31,590 bases of DNA from Bacillota bacterium (lineage in GTDB: Bacteria; Bacillota; Clostridia; DSM-8532): assembly GCA_023411795.1 (NCBI GenBank), contig JAEYOK010000017.1, positions 1-31,590 on the forward strand, read 5' to 3'. The notes beneath the pieces were generated by a model. The model did no database searches. It was not told the origin of the DNA and was given only the letters and a program-made list of their open reading frames with translations. Shown piece after piece: positions 22,271-30,883 of the stretch (the stretch's first letter is position 1; every line of letters begins with the position of its first letter). The position numbers and the translations under genes are program-made.

Positions 22271-23809
22271 TTATGCTCTTTTTGATTCTGATTTTGCATC
22301 TCCTGAAAATATGTTTTCCATCAAGTCGGCTGCTTGTGAATCTGCAGATTGAAAAGCATGGGCATAGATGCTTAATGTGGTATTTGCATTTGCATGACCT
22401 AACCTTGAAGCTATAGCCCTCACATTAAGACCTCTATTGATTAACAAAGAGGCAGCACTATGCCTTAAAGAGTGGAATGTAATATTGGGTAGTCTATATT
22501 GTGGCTTATCTTCTTTCTTAATCGTTTCATCATCTTCGATACTCTTATTGAATTTCTTTATAAAGCTAGCGAACCAACCAGAAGCACTATCCGGATGCAT
22601 GACATGACCGTCCCATGTTGTGAATACCCATTCCGGATCAGTCCATGCTTTATCCTGAGCCTTTTTCTCATCAGCAAGCCATACATCTCCAATCTTTGCC
22701 TTTTGCCCGTTTTGAGCAAGCTTATAAGCCCTTAAAACTGAGATTGTTGACGGTGGTATTTTTATTACTCTCACAGAACTTTTGTTCTTTGGCTGCTTTG
22801 TGGAAAGCCCTTCACCAACAATATACTGAATACTTCGGGTTATCCTGACTAATCCTTTTTCCATGTCAATATCAGGCCATCTTAATCCAATTAGCTCGCC
22901 TCGTCTGCAGCCTGTAGCAAGTGCAAGGTGAACAATTGACTGGTACTTTATTTCTTCATTCTGAATAGCTCCTAGAAGTATTCCGGCCTGATGCTCATCT
23001 AAAAACTCAATATCTTTCTTTTCGACTTTTGGAGGCTTAACCTTAGATGCAGGGTTATAGGGTATAAGCTGCCATTGCATAGCGTCAGTAAGCATTGAAG
23101 AAATAGCCCTATGATAATGCTGGATAGTGTTATTGGATAGTGTTTTATCCTCGCTTGAAGGGGTAAAGAATTTATCAATTTTAATATTAATCCTTTTGTT
23201 TTCTTCGTTATCAGAGAGAATATCACTCAATGCCTTACATATCTTTTTTGCTGTAGTTGTGGCGTTTCCGGAGAGAACACTTGGCAAGGTCCTTGATGAT
23301 ATACCGGCAACATCAGCGATCCTTTTAGTATCTATGTCATTGGCCTCTATAAATTCTTTTAATTCAGGCTTAGCAACATAGCTTATATCGTCCCTAACTC
23401 CGCTATCTTGAAGGTTATCATAAAACTGAATAAGGTGAATAGGTTTTAATTCTTGGAGTTTTTTATGTCCTAGAGCTGAGCAAAAGCGGCCTTTTAATAA
23501 TTCCTTATATCTTACACGTGTTTTATCCTGTAGGTTTTTATCAGCATACTCAGAAAGCCATTTATCAACAAAATCCTCAACAGTATACTTGCTAGGCTCT
23601 ATATAGTCGGTTTTTTCAACCTCAGCAAGAAACAAAGCAAGCTCACGTTCAGCAGCTTTACGGCGTGCATCAATGGTCCGGCCTTCAACATGTACAGTCT
23701 TTTTATGTCGGTCTTTTTTACCTTCTTTTGTATATCCATTGCAAACAATAAGCCTCCACGAATAGCCTTCCTTATCACGCATTTCAATTGAACCTTTACC
23801 GCTTGACAT
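22271..23809 (-). CDS. int: Tyrosine-recombinase integrase with internal HTH insertion
   Basis: The 512-residue integrase carries an AP2-like arm-binding start (residues 5-65) and a core-binding SAM-like domain (about 74-245). The catalytic domain has R302 (TGCRRGE), H446 and R449 (HSLRH), H472 (LGHA) and nucleophile Y482. The core-binding domain is split by about 70 residues (about 147-215) reading like a Cro/CI HTH, with RIADVAGISSRTLPSVLSG; most relatives lack it. Start ATG 23807-23809 follows AAGGAG by 10 bases, one base after the repressor stop; an upstream in-frame start lies inside the repressor gene. It should catalyse integration at the tRNA-Arg site next to it. Confidence 0.93.
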   Translation of the reverse strand: MSSGKGSIEMRDKEGYSWRLIVCNGYTKEGKKDRHKKTVHVEGRTIDARRKAAERELALFLAEVEKTDYIEPSKYTVEDFVDKWLSEYADKNLQDKTRVRYKELLKGRFCSALGHKKLQELKPIHLIQFYDNLQDSGVRDDISYVAKPELKEFIEANDIDTKRIADVAGISSRTLPSVLSGNATTTAKKICKALSDILSDNEENKRINIKIDKFFTPSSEDKTLSNNTIQHYHRAISSMLTDAMQWQLIPYNPASKVKPPKVEKKDIEFLDEHQAGILLGAIQNEEIKYQSIVHLALATGCRRGELIGLRWPDIDMEKGLVRITRSIQYIVGEGLSTKQPKNKSSVRVIKIPPSTISVLRAYKLAQNGQKAKIGDVWLADEKKAQDKAWTDPEWVFTTWDGHVMHPDSASGWFASFIKKFNKSIEDDETIKKEDKPQYRLPNITFHSLRHSAASLLINRGLNVRAIASRLGHANANTTLSIYAHAFQSADSQAADLMENIFSGDAKSESKRA

Positions 23810-23810
23810 A

Positions 23811-24563
23811 TTATTCACTCTCCTTATATCTAAATTCTCTAAATGGAGAAGGTTCATTAGAGGCAATTATCTTATGTTCGTCTTTGCTAAGTTCAATTCT
23901 ATAAGTATTAACACCGTCTTTGGTATTTAAATAGTATTTCTCTATTACCATGGAAATTAGTTCTTGTGCTTGAATATTTGTAAGCCATAGCTTATATCCG
24001 TATCTACTGGATATATCACTTGGAAGCTCGCTTATGTTAGTAGTTTTAAATAATGGCATAATTTCTTTTATAGAAAAATAGTCATTTGACAGTTTAGCAA
24101 TAAGATGGATAAGAGCCATAAGGCCTTCAGATTGTAATATTTCCGACAAAATATCTTTTGGCTCTTTGGTAAATTCGACTACTACTTTGTTTGTTTCTTC
24201 ATCGAAAGTTTCTTTATAGTTATACATCATGCTTGTAATAGCGCAAATATTTTTTATAGCATTCTCAGGTAAACCGGTTATTTCGTGTATGGCCTGCATC
24301 TCAATATCAGGAAACTTAACGTCTGTTCTACCAAGTAAATAATCAGAAGAAACATTGTAATAATCTGCAATTTTATTTAGGGCATTTATATCAGGAGAAG
24401 TGATGCCGTCTTTCCATTGTCCAATTGATTGCCTATTTACCCCAACAGCATCAGCAAGTTTACCTTGTGTTTCCCCGGGGGTGTCTAAAAGCTCCCTTAA
24501 TCTTGTAGGAAAAGGCATATAATATGCCACGCCTGAATTTATTGATTTTTTTACTTTTGCCAC
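23811..24563 (-). CDS. Cro/CI-type (XRE) repressor of the element
   Basis: The 250-residue protein has an N-terminal XRE HTH (about 21-75; TQGKLADAVGVNRQSIGQWKDG, closing YYNVSSDYLLG). A C-terminal domain of about 170 residues follows and I do not recognise it; no Ser-Lys cleavage pair of LexA/CI type is obvious. I choose GTG 24561-24563, 8 bases after GGAGGT; a TTG five codons upstream would overlap that site. It is divergent from the early genes and one base from the integrase, so it probably sets the lysogenic or integrated state and is co-transcribed with int. Confidence 0.88.
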   Translation of the reverse strand: MAKVKKSINSGVAYYMPFPTRLRELLDTPGETQGKLADAVGVNRQSIGQWKDGITSPDINALNKIADYYNVSSDYLLGRTDVKFPDIEMQAIHEITGLPENAIKNICAITSMMYNYKETFDEETNKVVVEFTKEPKDILSEILQSEGLMALIHLIAKLSNDYFSIKEIMPLFKTTNISELPSDISSRYGYKLWLTNIQAQELISMVIEKYYLNTKDGVNTYRIELSKDEHKIIASNEPSPFREFRYKESE

Positions 24564-24580
24564 AAAAACAACCTCCAAAT

Positions 24581-24673
24581 GTCGATAAAACTTGCAGTTT
24601 ATTATTATGTATCTATTATACTTGCTATTACGATTTCGCTTGCGTTATACTAATCATAGCAAGTAAAATCGAC
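24581..24673. promoter_or_regulatory. Divergent promoter/operator region of the element
   Basis: Two 15-bp sites in opposite orientation, 24581-24595 and 24659-24673, share GTCGAT-N3-ACTTGC. A third related ACTTGC-type site lies near 24619. Between them are a minus-strand TATAAT for the repressor and, on the plus strand, TTGCTA, 18 bp, TATACT for the early genes. This is a lambda-like switch in layout. The repressor binding is inferred. Confidence 0.65.
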
Positions 24674-24711
24674 AAGGTCAAGCGAAAAATAAAAATAAAG
24701 GAGTGAAAAAT

Positions 24712-24876
24712 ATGGATACTAAATATGAAAAAAGTCTTGAAAGGTTAGTGATAGAGGAGAGACGCGATTATTTTCGCAAATGGAGAGCGGAAAATCCTGA
24801 AAAGGTTAAGCAGCACAACGCTAACTATTGGAGAAAGAGGGCATTAAAACGAATTTCAAATGAAAAGGAGGCCTAA
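24712..24876 (+). CDS. Small basic early protein, 54 residues
   Basis: ATG 24712 follows AAAGGAG by 7 to 8 bases and opens a 54-codon frame (start MDTKYEKSLERL, then RRDYFRKWRAENPEKVKQHN). The protein is highly charged and helical. Short proteins with an FRKWRAENPEKVK-type segment are common in Firmicutes phages, with no known function. It is the first gene of the early operon, where a Cro-like protein would be expected, but no HTH is evident. Confidence 0.7.
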   Translation: MDTKYEKSLERLVIEERRDYFRKWRAENPEKVKQHNANYWRKRALKRISNEKEA

Positions 24877-24878
24877 GT

Positions 24879-25115
24879 ATGCGTAGAATGTGCAAATTAA
24901 AAGACATTTCAACAAAGACAAACGGTCTTCTAAGCCCATACAAAGCAAGACTATTGTTCTTACAGGGTGAAATTGCAGGGGTGAGAATAGGCAATAAAAG
25001 ATCTGCAGTCTTAATCGATCTCGATTTTCTATCTGAATGGGTGGAGAAACAATCGTTATCAAATGTAAGGCAGTTAGAACAAGAAGAGCCAGGGAAAATC
25101 AGGCGTATTAACTAA
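24879..25115 (+). CDS. Excisionase-like / HTH_17-type DNA-binding protein
   Basis: The 78-residue protein has the short winged-helix pattern of excisionases and MerR-like HTH_17 proteins: KARLLFLQGEIAGVRIGNKRSAVLIDLDFLSEWVEKQ, that is helix, turn, small wing with an IG-x-K/R strand, then a W-containing helix. It lies 2 bases after the previous stop; AAAAGGAGG serves it. In an element with this integrase it is the best candidate for the directionality factor, but the sequence alone cannot separate it from a general repressor. Confidence 0.6.
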   Translation: MRRMCKLKDISTKTNGLLSPYKARLLFLQGEIAGVRIGNKRSAVLIDLDFLSEWVEKQSLSNVRQLEQEEPGKIRRIN

Positions 25116-25125
25116 AGGAGAGGCT

Positions 25126-25881
25126 ATGGCAAATGTACAACTAGAAAACGGCTATACGAAAATAGCAAATGAAATATTAGAAGCTCTTGCTAAAATGCCT
25201 TTGAACGGTACGCAATGGAGAATACTTCTCGTTGTTTTTCGTTATACATATGGCTTCTCACGTAAAGAACATGGTTTTTCATTATCGTTTTTGTCGGCTG
25301 CTACAGGCATACATAAGCAAACAATAAAGCGTGAATTAGACTCGTTAATAGCAATGAATATCTTAACAGTTGTTCAAGATGCAGGATTTAGTACATCAAG
25401 GGTAATAAAATTTAATAAAAATCATGAAACATGGGAGAGTAAGCTAAAACGCTTACAGTCTACCAATATAGTAACAGTAAATAAAACAGGTGATTCACAG
25501 TCAGCCAAAAGGCTAACACCTACAGTAAGCCAAAACGCTTACCAAGAAAGAAAGAATAAAAAAAATATATATACTGCTGATTTTGAAAAATTCTACTCAG
25601 AATATCCAAGACCTGAAGACAAACGAAGAACCTTTAATAACTGGAAAACATGTTTAAAGGATTATTCTATTGATGATATTATGAATGCTTGCATTAACTA
25701 CAAAGCTATTAAAAAAGGTACTGAAAGGCAATACTTAAAGACTTCAGCAAACTTTCTAGGAAGGGAAAAACCATTAGAGGATTACATAAATAGCACCATA
25801 AAGCCAAACAACACAGCGTCTATACCAAAATCAGATTTTACAGCTGATGAACTTGCATTCATTGAAGGTATGAAGGGATAA
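25126..25881 (+). CDS. Phage replication protein O-like
   Basis: The 251-residue protein opens with the phage replisome-organiser pattern ENGYTKIANEILEALAKMPLNGTQWRILLVVFRYTYGFSRKEHGFSLSFL and a winged-helix core (about 15-100), which binds the origin. A basic/polar linker (about 110-145) precedes a C-terminal region with FYSEYPRPEDKRRTFNNW, as found in loader proteins that contact DnaB. The DnaB helicase gene follows after 5 nt. The role would be origin recognition and helicase loading for the element. AAAGGAGAGG precedes the ATG. Confidence 0.85.
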   Translation: MANVQLENGYTKIANEILEALAKMPLNGTQWRILLVVFRYTYGFSRKEHGFSLSFLSAATGIHKQTIKRELDSLIAMNILTVVQDAGFSTSRVIKFNKNHETWESKLKRLQSTNIVTVNKTGDSQSAKRLTPTVSQNAYQERKNKKNIYTADFEKFYSEYPRPEDKRRTFNNWKTCLKDYSIDDIMNACINYKAIKKGTERQYLKTSANFLGREKPLEDYINSTIKPNNTASIPKSDFTADELAFIEGMKG

Positions 25882-25886
25882 AAGCA

Positions 25887-27200
25887 ATGGATTATGAAAG
25901 AATACCACCGCATTCAATTGAAGCTGAAAAAGCAGTTGAGGGAGCTGCTATAGTACATAAGGAAGCAAGACCTATTATATATGAAACGCTTAAGCCTGAT
26001 GATTTTTACCTTGAAATTCATAAGGAAATAGATTTTTGCGTTTCTGAGATGTTCTTAATGGGAGAGTCAATTGATATTGTGACTGTTGCCGATGCCTTAA
26101 GGAAGCGAGGCACATTGGATAAGGTAGGTGGGTTTGATTATTTAGGCGAATTGTCAAATAAGGCTGCTCTTCCTGAATCGGTAAAACATTATTGCTCAAT
26201 TATCCTTGAAAAGTCATTACTCAGGCAAGCAATTAGCGTAACGTCCGACATACAAGACAAGGCATTTAACGAGGCTGATTTAATTAATATTAAGCAAATG
26301 ACAGAGGGATTTTTACAGGAAATAGACGGACGGACAGAGAAGAAATCAAGCAATATCACAAGCTCAGTTGAACAGGTAAAACAGGCATTAAGCGAGAGAA
26401 TAAAACAAGGCGGAGCAATCCCAGGCATTCAATCGGGATTCAGATATTTTGATTACATAACAGGCGGTTTAGTGCCATCACTTCTATATGTTATAGCTGC
26501 AAGACCTTCAATGGGTAAAACATCGATTTTATTATGCGTTATCTCGTATGTTGCCGGAGTATTAAAAAAGCCGGTGTTATTCTTCTCACTTGAAATGAGC
26601 ACAGAGCAAATTATTGAACGCTTAGTCTCAATAAGGACTGGCGTACCACTTCAGAATTTAAAGATAGGTAGAGTGACGGTAGATGAGCAAAAACGCATTG
26701 ACGGAGCTTTTAAACATATTAGCGAATGGCCTTTGATTATAGACGATAGACCGGGGCTTACGCTACAAGAGGTTAATTCACGAAGCAGACAAGCCGCATT
26801 GAAATATAAGGAGCTGGGGTTAATCTGTTTAGATCACTTAACAGAGATGAAACACCATGCAAAAGATGACCGGTCAGGAATAACTGAAAACGTCCGGGGC
26901 TGTAAGCGCCTTGCAAAACAGTTAAAAACACCGTTTATACTCTTATGTCAATTAAATAGGGGTGTTGAGGGCAGAGAAAACAAAAGACCTGTTTTGAGTG
27001 ATTTAAGAGAGACAGGAGCCATTGAAGAAACCGCGGATTGTGTCGGTTTCCTATATCGTGAAAGCTATTATATAGAAACCGCTGACAAATCCGAAGCAGA
27101 ACTAAACATACTGAAAAATCGAGATGGAGAAACAAAAGGTATAAAACTCCATTGGAATGGGTCAACGACATGCTTTTCCACACCTGAACGTCCATTTTAA
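25887..27200 (+). CDS. dnaB: DnaB-type replicative helicase of the element
   Basis: The 437-residue protein has the DnaB order. An N-terminal domain (IPPHSIEAEKAVEGAAI, 5-110) and linker helices come first, then a RecA-like domain with Walker A ARPSMGKTS (K211), FFSLEMS, the Walker B strand LICLDHL, ILLCQLNRGVE and SDLRETGAIEETAD. It is an element-encoded copy: it sits 5 nt after the O-like gene, and the N-terminal motif LGA is altered to EGA. The helicase would unwind the element origin after loading. Confidence 0.93.
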   Translation: MDYERIPPHSIEAEKAVEGAAIVHKEARPIIYETLKPDDFYLEIHKEIDFCVSEMFLMGESIDIVTVADALRKRGTLDKVGGFDYLGELSNKAALPESVKHYCSIILEKSLLRQAISVTSDIQDKAFNEADLINIKQMTEGFLQEIDGRTEKKSSNITSSVEQVKQALSERIKQGGAIPGIQSGFRYFDYITGGLVPSLLYVIAARPSMGKTSILLCVISYVAGVLKKPVLFFSLEMSTEQIIERLVSIRTGVPLQNLKIGRVTVDEQKRIDGAFKHISEWPLIIDDRPGLTLQEVNSRSRQAALKYKELGLICLDHLTEMKHHAKDDRSGITENVRGCKRLAKQLKTPFILLCQLNRGVEGRENKRPVLSDLRETGAIEETADCVGFLYRESYYIETADKSEAELNILKNRDGETKGIKLHWNGSTTCFSTPERPF

Positions 27201-27211
27201 CGAGGTGAACT

Positions 27212-27433
27212 ATGAAAGAACTGAAAAAACAATATAATGCACTCTTAATGAGACACAACCGGGCGGTTTCATTCCTTGAAGATGATGCAATACCAGCAGA
27301 AGAACGAGAACAGCACATACCGGCATTCAGGCAGATTATAGCTGATATGGAGGTCATTCTTAAAGGTATTAAAGCCAAAGGTCAAGAAGCTTCTGAGACA
27401 GAAATATTGCAAGGATTTAAGATTAGGGGGTGA
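27212..27433 (+). CDS. Small hypothetical protein, coiled-coil-like, 73 residues
   Basis: The frame follows DnaB by 11 nt, with ACGAGGTG before the ATG. The protein is helical and charged, with a probable short coiled coil (MKELKKQYNALLMRHNRAVSFL) and no motif I recognise. Context says early phage-type gene. Confidence 0.7.
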   Translation: MKELKKQYNALLMRHNRAVSFLEDDAIPAEEREQHIPAFRQIIADMEVILKGIKAKGQEASETEILQGFKIRG

Positions 27434-27436
27434 ATA

Positions 27437-27739
27437 ATGGCAGAAATAACAATCAAACTTCCGAAAATGCTTTTGATTCTGAATGAGAATGAGCTCATAC
27501 AGGCGTTGACCGCCTCCCCTGAAGTATTAAGAAAAGCAATTGGGAAAGGCAAAAGATACAAAAGGGCAATGTCCACACAGGAGCGGCTTGCAGAGGGCTT
27601 TGACCGTTGGAAATTGTATGAGGTTTTGAAGAGCAATAGATTGATTGATAAATGCACATATGACTGGATAAAAGGCATGAACCATACAGAGCTTGTTGAA
27701 GGTGTCATTGCGTATCTGGAAAGGCTAAAACATATGTGA
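27437..27739 (+). CDS. Hypothetical protein, 100 residues
   Basis: It starts 3 nt after the previous stop, with AGGGGG before the ATG. The sequence has a beta start (AEITIKLPKMLLILN) and helical rest with basic patches (KAIGKGKRYKRAMS). No recognised domain; codirectional with the early operon. Confidence 0.65.
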   Translation: MAEITIKLPKMLLILNENELIQALTASPEVLRKAIGKGKRYKRAMSTQERLAEGFDRWKLYEVLKSNRLIDKCTYDWIKGMNHTELVEGVIAYLERLKHM

Positions 27740-27823
27740 AAATTTATTGAGATATCCTCAATTTTATATAGAACTACCCAACAAGGATGAAGGTAAAACC
27801 AAATAAAGAAAGGACGAGGACCT

Positions 27824-28237
27824 ATGGAAATTAATTTGAAACCAATTCACGCACAATTTAAAAAAGAGCTTCAAGCTTACATCAAAGAGATTGCAGAAAG
27901 GCATGGTATTAATCCACTGCAAGCATTAGAAAGGTTTATTGAGGCCGTATTTGCTGATGATGATTGCTGGGTTGAGCAAATGGGGTTAAAACTCCATCAA
28001 GACTATGAAATCAACACAGAGACAGCATATGAGTTTTTTGAGGACTTCAAATCAAGTGTGTACGACTTTATATGCCCGAATTGGAACAGCACTATTGAAA
28101 ACCAGTCCTTTAATACATACCTAAATAGGCGCCTCAAAGAAGAAGGATATGAGACCATTCCTTTTGAAACATTGGATTTCTTGTATGAAGAGTTCCAGCA
28201 GACTAAGGTTATGGAGGTTGATTCTGGGGGCATCTGA
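27824..28237 (+). CDS. Hypothetical protein, acidic, 137 residues
   Basis: The protein is soluble, rich in Glu/Asp and aromatic residues (AFEDFKSSVYDFICPNW-type segments) and mostly helical; no family is recognised. The start ATG 27824 has GAAAGGACGAGG upstream. It ends before a small hairpin at 28275-28301, so it may close the first early transcript. Confidence 0.65.
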   Translation: MEINLKPIHAQFKKELQAYIKEIAERHGINPLQALERFIEAVFADDDCWVEQMGLKLHQDYEINTETAYEFFEDFKSSVYDFICPNWNSTIENQSFNTYLNRRLKEEGYETIPFETLDFLYEEFQQTKVMEVDSGGI

Positions 28238-28274
28238 AGAGCATTGAGGCCAAATGACAATGTTTGTAAATAGG

Positions 28275-28301
28275 AGGAGCGGTTAATATCCCCGCTCCTT
28301 T
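28275..28301 (+). terminator. Hairpin, possible weak terminator before the radical SAM gene
   Basis: GGAGCGG (28276-28282) pairs with CCGCTCC (28292-28298), then TTTA. The T-run is short. It might end the upstream transcript or moderate read-through into the radical SAM gene. Confidence 0.5.
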
Positions 28302-28316
28302 ACGAAAGGTGAAATT

Positions 28317-29864
28317 ATGAATGTACTTTTTTTACTTGTAGGGGAAAATAGTATTAATCACGTGAGTGAAACAAAACTATCAACCCATAGAACAGTATTA
28401 TATATGATAAGGCTTTTAAGAAAACATGGACACAACGCTACTTATTATATGAAAAGCCTTGATAAAGTTGATTATGACTATTTAGACAAATGTAAGCCGG
28501 ATATAATATGCCTTGAGTCTGGACCAGATGAGAATTTGATTACTTGGGCAAAAAGTACAGGTGCAATAATAGGAATGGGAACTGGAACCTTCCCAGGAAA
28601 AGAAGTTGCAATGAAGTTCCTTGAGGCTTATGATTGGTTAAACTTTGTTGTAATTGGTGGAGAACCCTACAATACATGGATTGAAGTTACACGAAGTATT
28701 GAGGCTGAAGAAGGGTTCAAAAATATAAAAGGGGTAGCCTATCGTGATGGGTCTGAAATAAAAATTAATGATGGAAGATATGATTTTGACATTAATGATT
28801 TTGACGATACTGATATTCTACTGTCTCATGGCTTAAGCTCAGCAATAATATGTACATCATTGGGCTGTATTGGGAACTGCACGTTTTGTAGTGAGAAACT
28901 AGAGCACAAAAAGTGGCAAGGTCGAAAAATCGAAAAGGTTATAGAAGAAATTAAAAATTATACTGATAAAGGGTGCCTCTTTTTCCAATTTGCTGATACT
29001 GAGATTGAAGCTCCTGATATAAGGTTGGAACGGCTAACAAAACTATGTAAAGGAATGATTTCATTAAATCAGCCCATTAGTTACCAAGCTATGTTTAGAC
29101 CAGATTTTGCGAGGAAGACAACCCCTGAGATAATGGACCTATTAATAGAATCAGGCCTGTACGAAGCATTTATTGGAGCGGAAAGCGGCTGTCAAAAAGA
29201 CCTGGATTTGTTTAATAAAAGGTGTAGCGTTCAGGATGTTAAAGACACTATAAACCTTTTTGAGTCTTATGGAATTCATACAAAGATAGGTTTTATAATG
29301 TTTCACCCATTTAGTACTATTGAAAGCCTTGAACAAAATGTTGAGTTGCTTGAAGACTTAGGTAAGGCTGATTTCAATACAATTTCTAATATATACTATG
29401 CCAATGGGAATGATCGGCTGACAATAAAAACGGATGAAGAAGGTTTATATTGCAAGGATAATAATAAATGGAGTTTTAAAGACAGCAAAATAAGTTCTTT
29501 ATTCTTCTACATATATTATTTCTTTAACACAATGAAGGATACTCTTGTTAGATACGATGGAGTAGTTTCGTCATATGGGTGGTACCGTTCTATATATGGG
29601 TTGTATGAGAATAATATTGAAAAAAGAAATGCTTTGCTTGCTTATTATAAACGTGTCTCTTCAACAATGCAGTTCATAAGTACAATTCTTTGCATTTGGT
29701 TCAGAAAACTCATTGAAGTAACAAAAGAGGGCTTTACCGATGAAAAAGCGGTAAGTGTGTCTCTGAGTTTTTTGAACAAAGATTTATTAAATGACGTAAC
29801 AGATTATCTTGAGCGTGAAACAAAGAAGCTTAACAAAATTATTAGTGTTAAAGAATCTGAATAA
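28317..29864 (+). CDS. Cobalamin-binding-type radical SAM enzyme carried by the element
   Basis: The 515-residue protein has an N-terminal Rossmann domain (about 1-130) of the cobalamin-binding type (FLLVGENS, KPDIICLESGP, VVIGGEP) without the DxHxxG signature, and a radical SAM barrel (about 165-370). The barrel has C184-x3-C188-x2-C191 (LGCIGNCTFCSE), a FADTEIE strand, AMFRPD and FIGAESG. The last 140 residues are aromatic-rich, with no recognised domain. This is the layout of B12-dependent radical SAM methyltransferases and BchE-like enzymes. The gene lies between the replication genes and the terminase-like HTH gene of an integrated element, where such an enzyme is not expected. AAAGGTG precedes the ATG. 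Confidence 0.88.
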   Translation: MNVLFLLVGENSINHVSETKLSTHRTVLYMIRLLRKHGHNATYYMKSLDKVDYDYLDKCKPDIICLESGPDENLITWAKSTGAIIGMGTGTFPGKEVAMKFLEAYDWLNFVVIGGEPYNTWIEVTRSIEAEEGFKNIKGVAYRDGSEIKINDGRYDFDINDFDDTDILLSHGLSSAIICTSLGCIGNCTFCSEKLEHKKWQGRKIEKVIEEIKNYTDKGCLFFQFADTEIEAPDIRLERLTKLCKGMISLNQPISYQAMFRPDFARKTTPEIMDLLIESGLYEAFIGAESGCQKDLDLFNKRCSVQDVKDTINLFESYGIHTKIGFIMFHPFSTIESLEQNVELLEDLGKADFNTISNIYYANGNDRLTIKTDEEGLYCKDNNKWSFKDSKISSLFFYIYYFFNTMKDTLVRYDGVVSSYGWYRSIYGLYENNIEKRNALLAYYKRVSSTMQFISTILCIWFRKLIEVTKEGFTDEKAVSVSLSFLNKDLLNDVTDYLERETKKLNKIISVKESE

Positions 29865-29939
29865 AAGACAGAGGCAATGCTTTAGAAATAGCGAATTGCT
29901 CATCAATAAACCCCAATTAATGAAAGGTAATGAAACACC

Positions 29940-30332
29940 ATGAAAGAAAAAACATCAAATTTTGAACGTAAAAAGGAGCTAGCTTTATCTGCTTTATTGA
30001 CTGAATCAACCTTGCAAAATGCCGCCAAAATTGCCGGAGTAAGTGAAGTAACACTGTACCGATGGCTAAAAGATAAAGACTTCTCAGAGGCATATAGAGA
30101 GCTTAGAAGAGAAGCGGTTGAACAAGCAAAAACACGGCTGCAACAGATCAGTTGTAAAGCGGTGGAAACGCTTAAATCAATAATGGAGGATAATAAGACT
30201 CCAGCTACTGTTCGTGTAAGTGCTGCAAAGTCAATTCTCGAAATGGCATTTAAAGCTGTTGAGCTTGATGATATTAACAGGAGAATTGAAGAGTTGGAGG
30301 CGATTGCCGATGAACAAAAGCAGGCTAAATAA
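29940..30332 (+). CDS. HTH protein of phage small-terminase type
   Basis: The 130-residue protein starts with a basic HTH, ELALSALLTESTLQNAAKIAGVSEVTLYRWLKD, followed by a helical dimerisation region with EAYRELRREAVEQAKTRLQQ and a C-terminal coiled coil (INRRIEELEAIADEQKQ). This is the arrangement of phage proteins annotated as small terminase subunits or phBC6A51-type HTH proteins. No large terminase is visible within the window, so packaging is unproven. The next gene overlaps it by 23 bases. Confidence 0.7.
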   Translation: MKEKTSNFERKKELALSALLTESTLQNAAKIAGVSEVTLYRWLKDKDFSEAYRELRREAVEQAKTRLQQISCKAVETLKSIMEDNKTPATVRVSAAKSILEMAFKAVELDDINRRIEELEAIADEQKQAK

Positions 30333-30549
30333 GTTGAAAAAGGCTTTAAAACCAGATGTAAAGGCTTATTCTATTATGGCAATGACAAACGAGGCAGAGC
30401 CAGAGAATAGCACTTACACCATATGGAATGGTGTCTGGGGCAGTGGTTATAAAAAAGTAGCTAAAGAAGAATTTGATAAGCTAAAAAAGCAGCTACCGGT
30501 CAATAGGGTTACTACGATTGTTGATGATATTTCAAGAAAGCGAGGTTAG
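30310..30549 (+). CDS. Hypothetical protein, 79 residues, basic
   Basis: ATG 30310 follows GGAGG at 9 bases and lies inside the end of the previous gene in another frame. The protein is basic and polar (start MNKSRLNKLKKALKPD; end VVDDISRKRG-like) with an unusual WNGVWGSGYKK turn. A longer frame opens at 30220 but has no ribosome binding site. No family is recognised; phage-type packing suggests it belongs to the same transcript. Confidence 0.6.
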   Translation: MNKSRLNKLKKALKPDVKAYSIMAMTNEAEPENSTYTIWNGVWGSGYKKVAKEEFDKLKKQLPVNRVTTIVDDISRKRG

Positions 30550-30553
30550 GGAA

Positions 30554-30883
30554 ATGCAGATAAAACAAAGACTTGTAAAGTTAAGCCGGAAATTAAACAA
30601 TCATAAACCACATGAAACCATAGCCAATAATATTCAGAATATGACCACAGAAGAAATCCAGGCAAGAATCAAAGAATTGACATGCAAAGCTCTTAGAATG
30701 AGCGCTGAAGAGTACGATTCCTTAACAGAATCAGAAAGACAATGCCTGCATTTTGAAATGCATACGTTCTTAGAGTATTTGAAAGAAGGAAATTCTATTG
30801 ATACTGCATTACAAAAATTAAAAGTCATACGACCAGATTATAGAAAGGAAATTGAACGATATGTTGCAAAGTTGGATGAGTGA
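30554..30883 (+). CDS. Hypothetical helical protein, 109 residues
   Basis: ATG 30554 comes four bases after the stop of the previous frame, with GAGGTTAGGG as ribosome binding site. The protein is helical, with charged repeats such as MTTEEIQARIKELTCKALRMSAEEYDSL. A longer reading frame from TTG 30518 overlaps the previous gene and is less likely. No domain recognised. Confidence 0.6.
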   Translation: MQIKQRLVKLSRKLNNHKPHETIANNIQNMTTEEIQARIKELTCKALRMSAEEYDSLTESERQCLHFEMHTFLEYLKEGNSIDTALQKLKVIRPDYRKEIERYVAKLDE

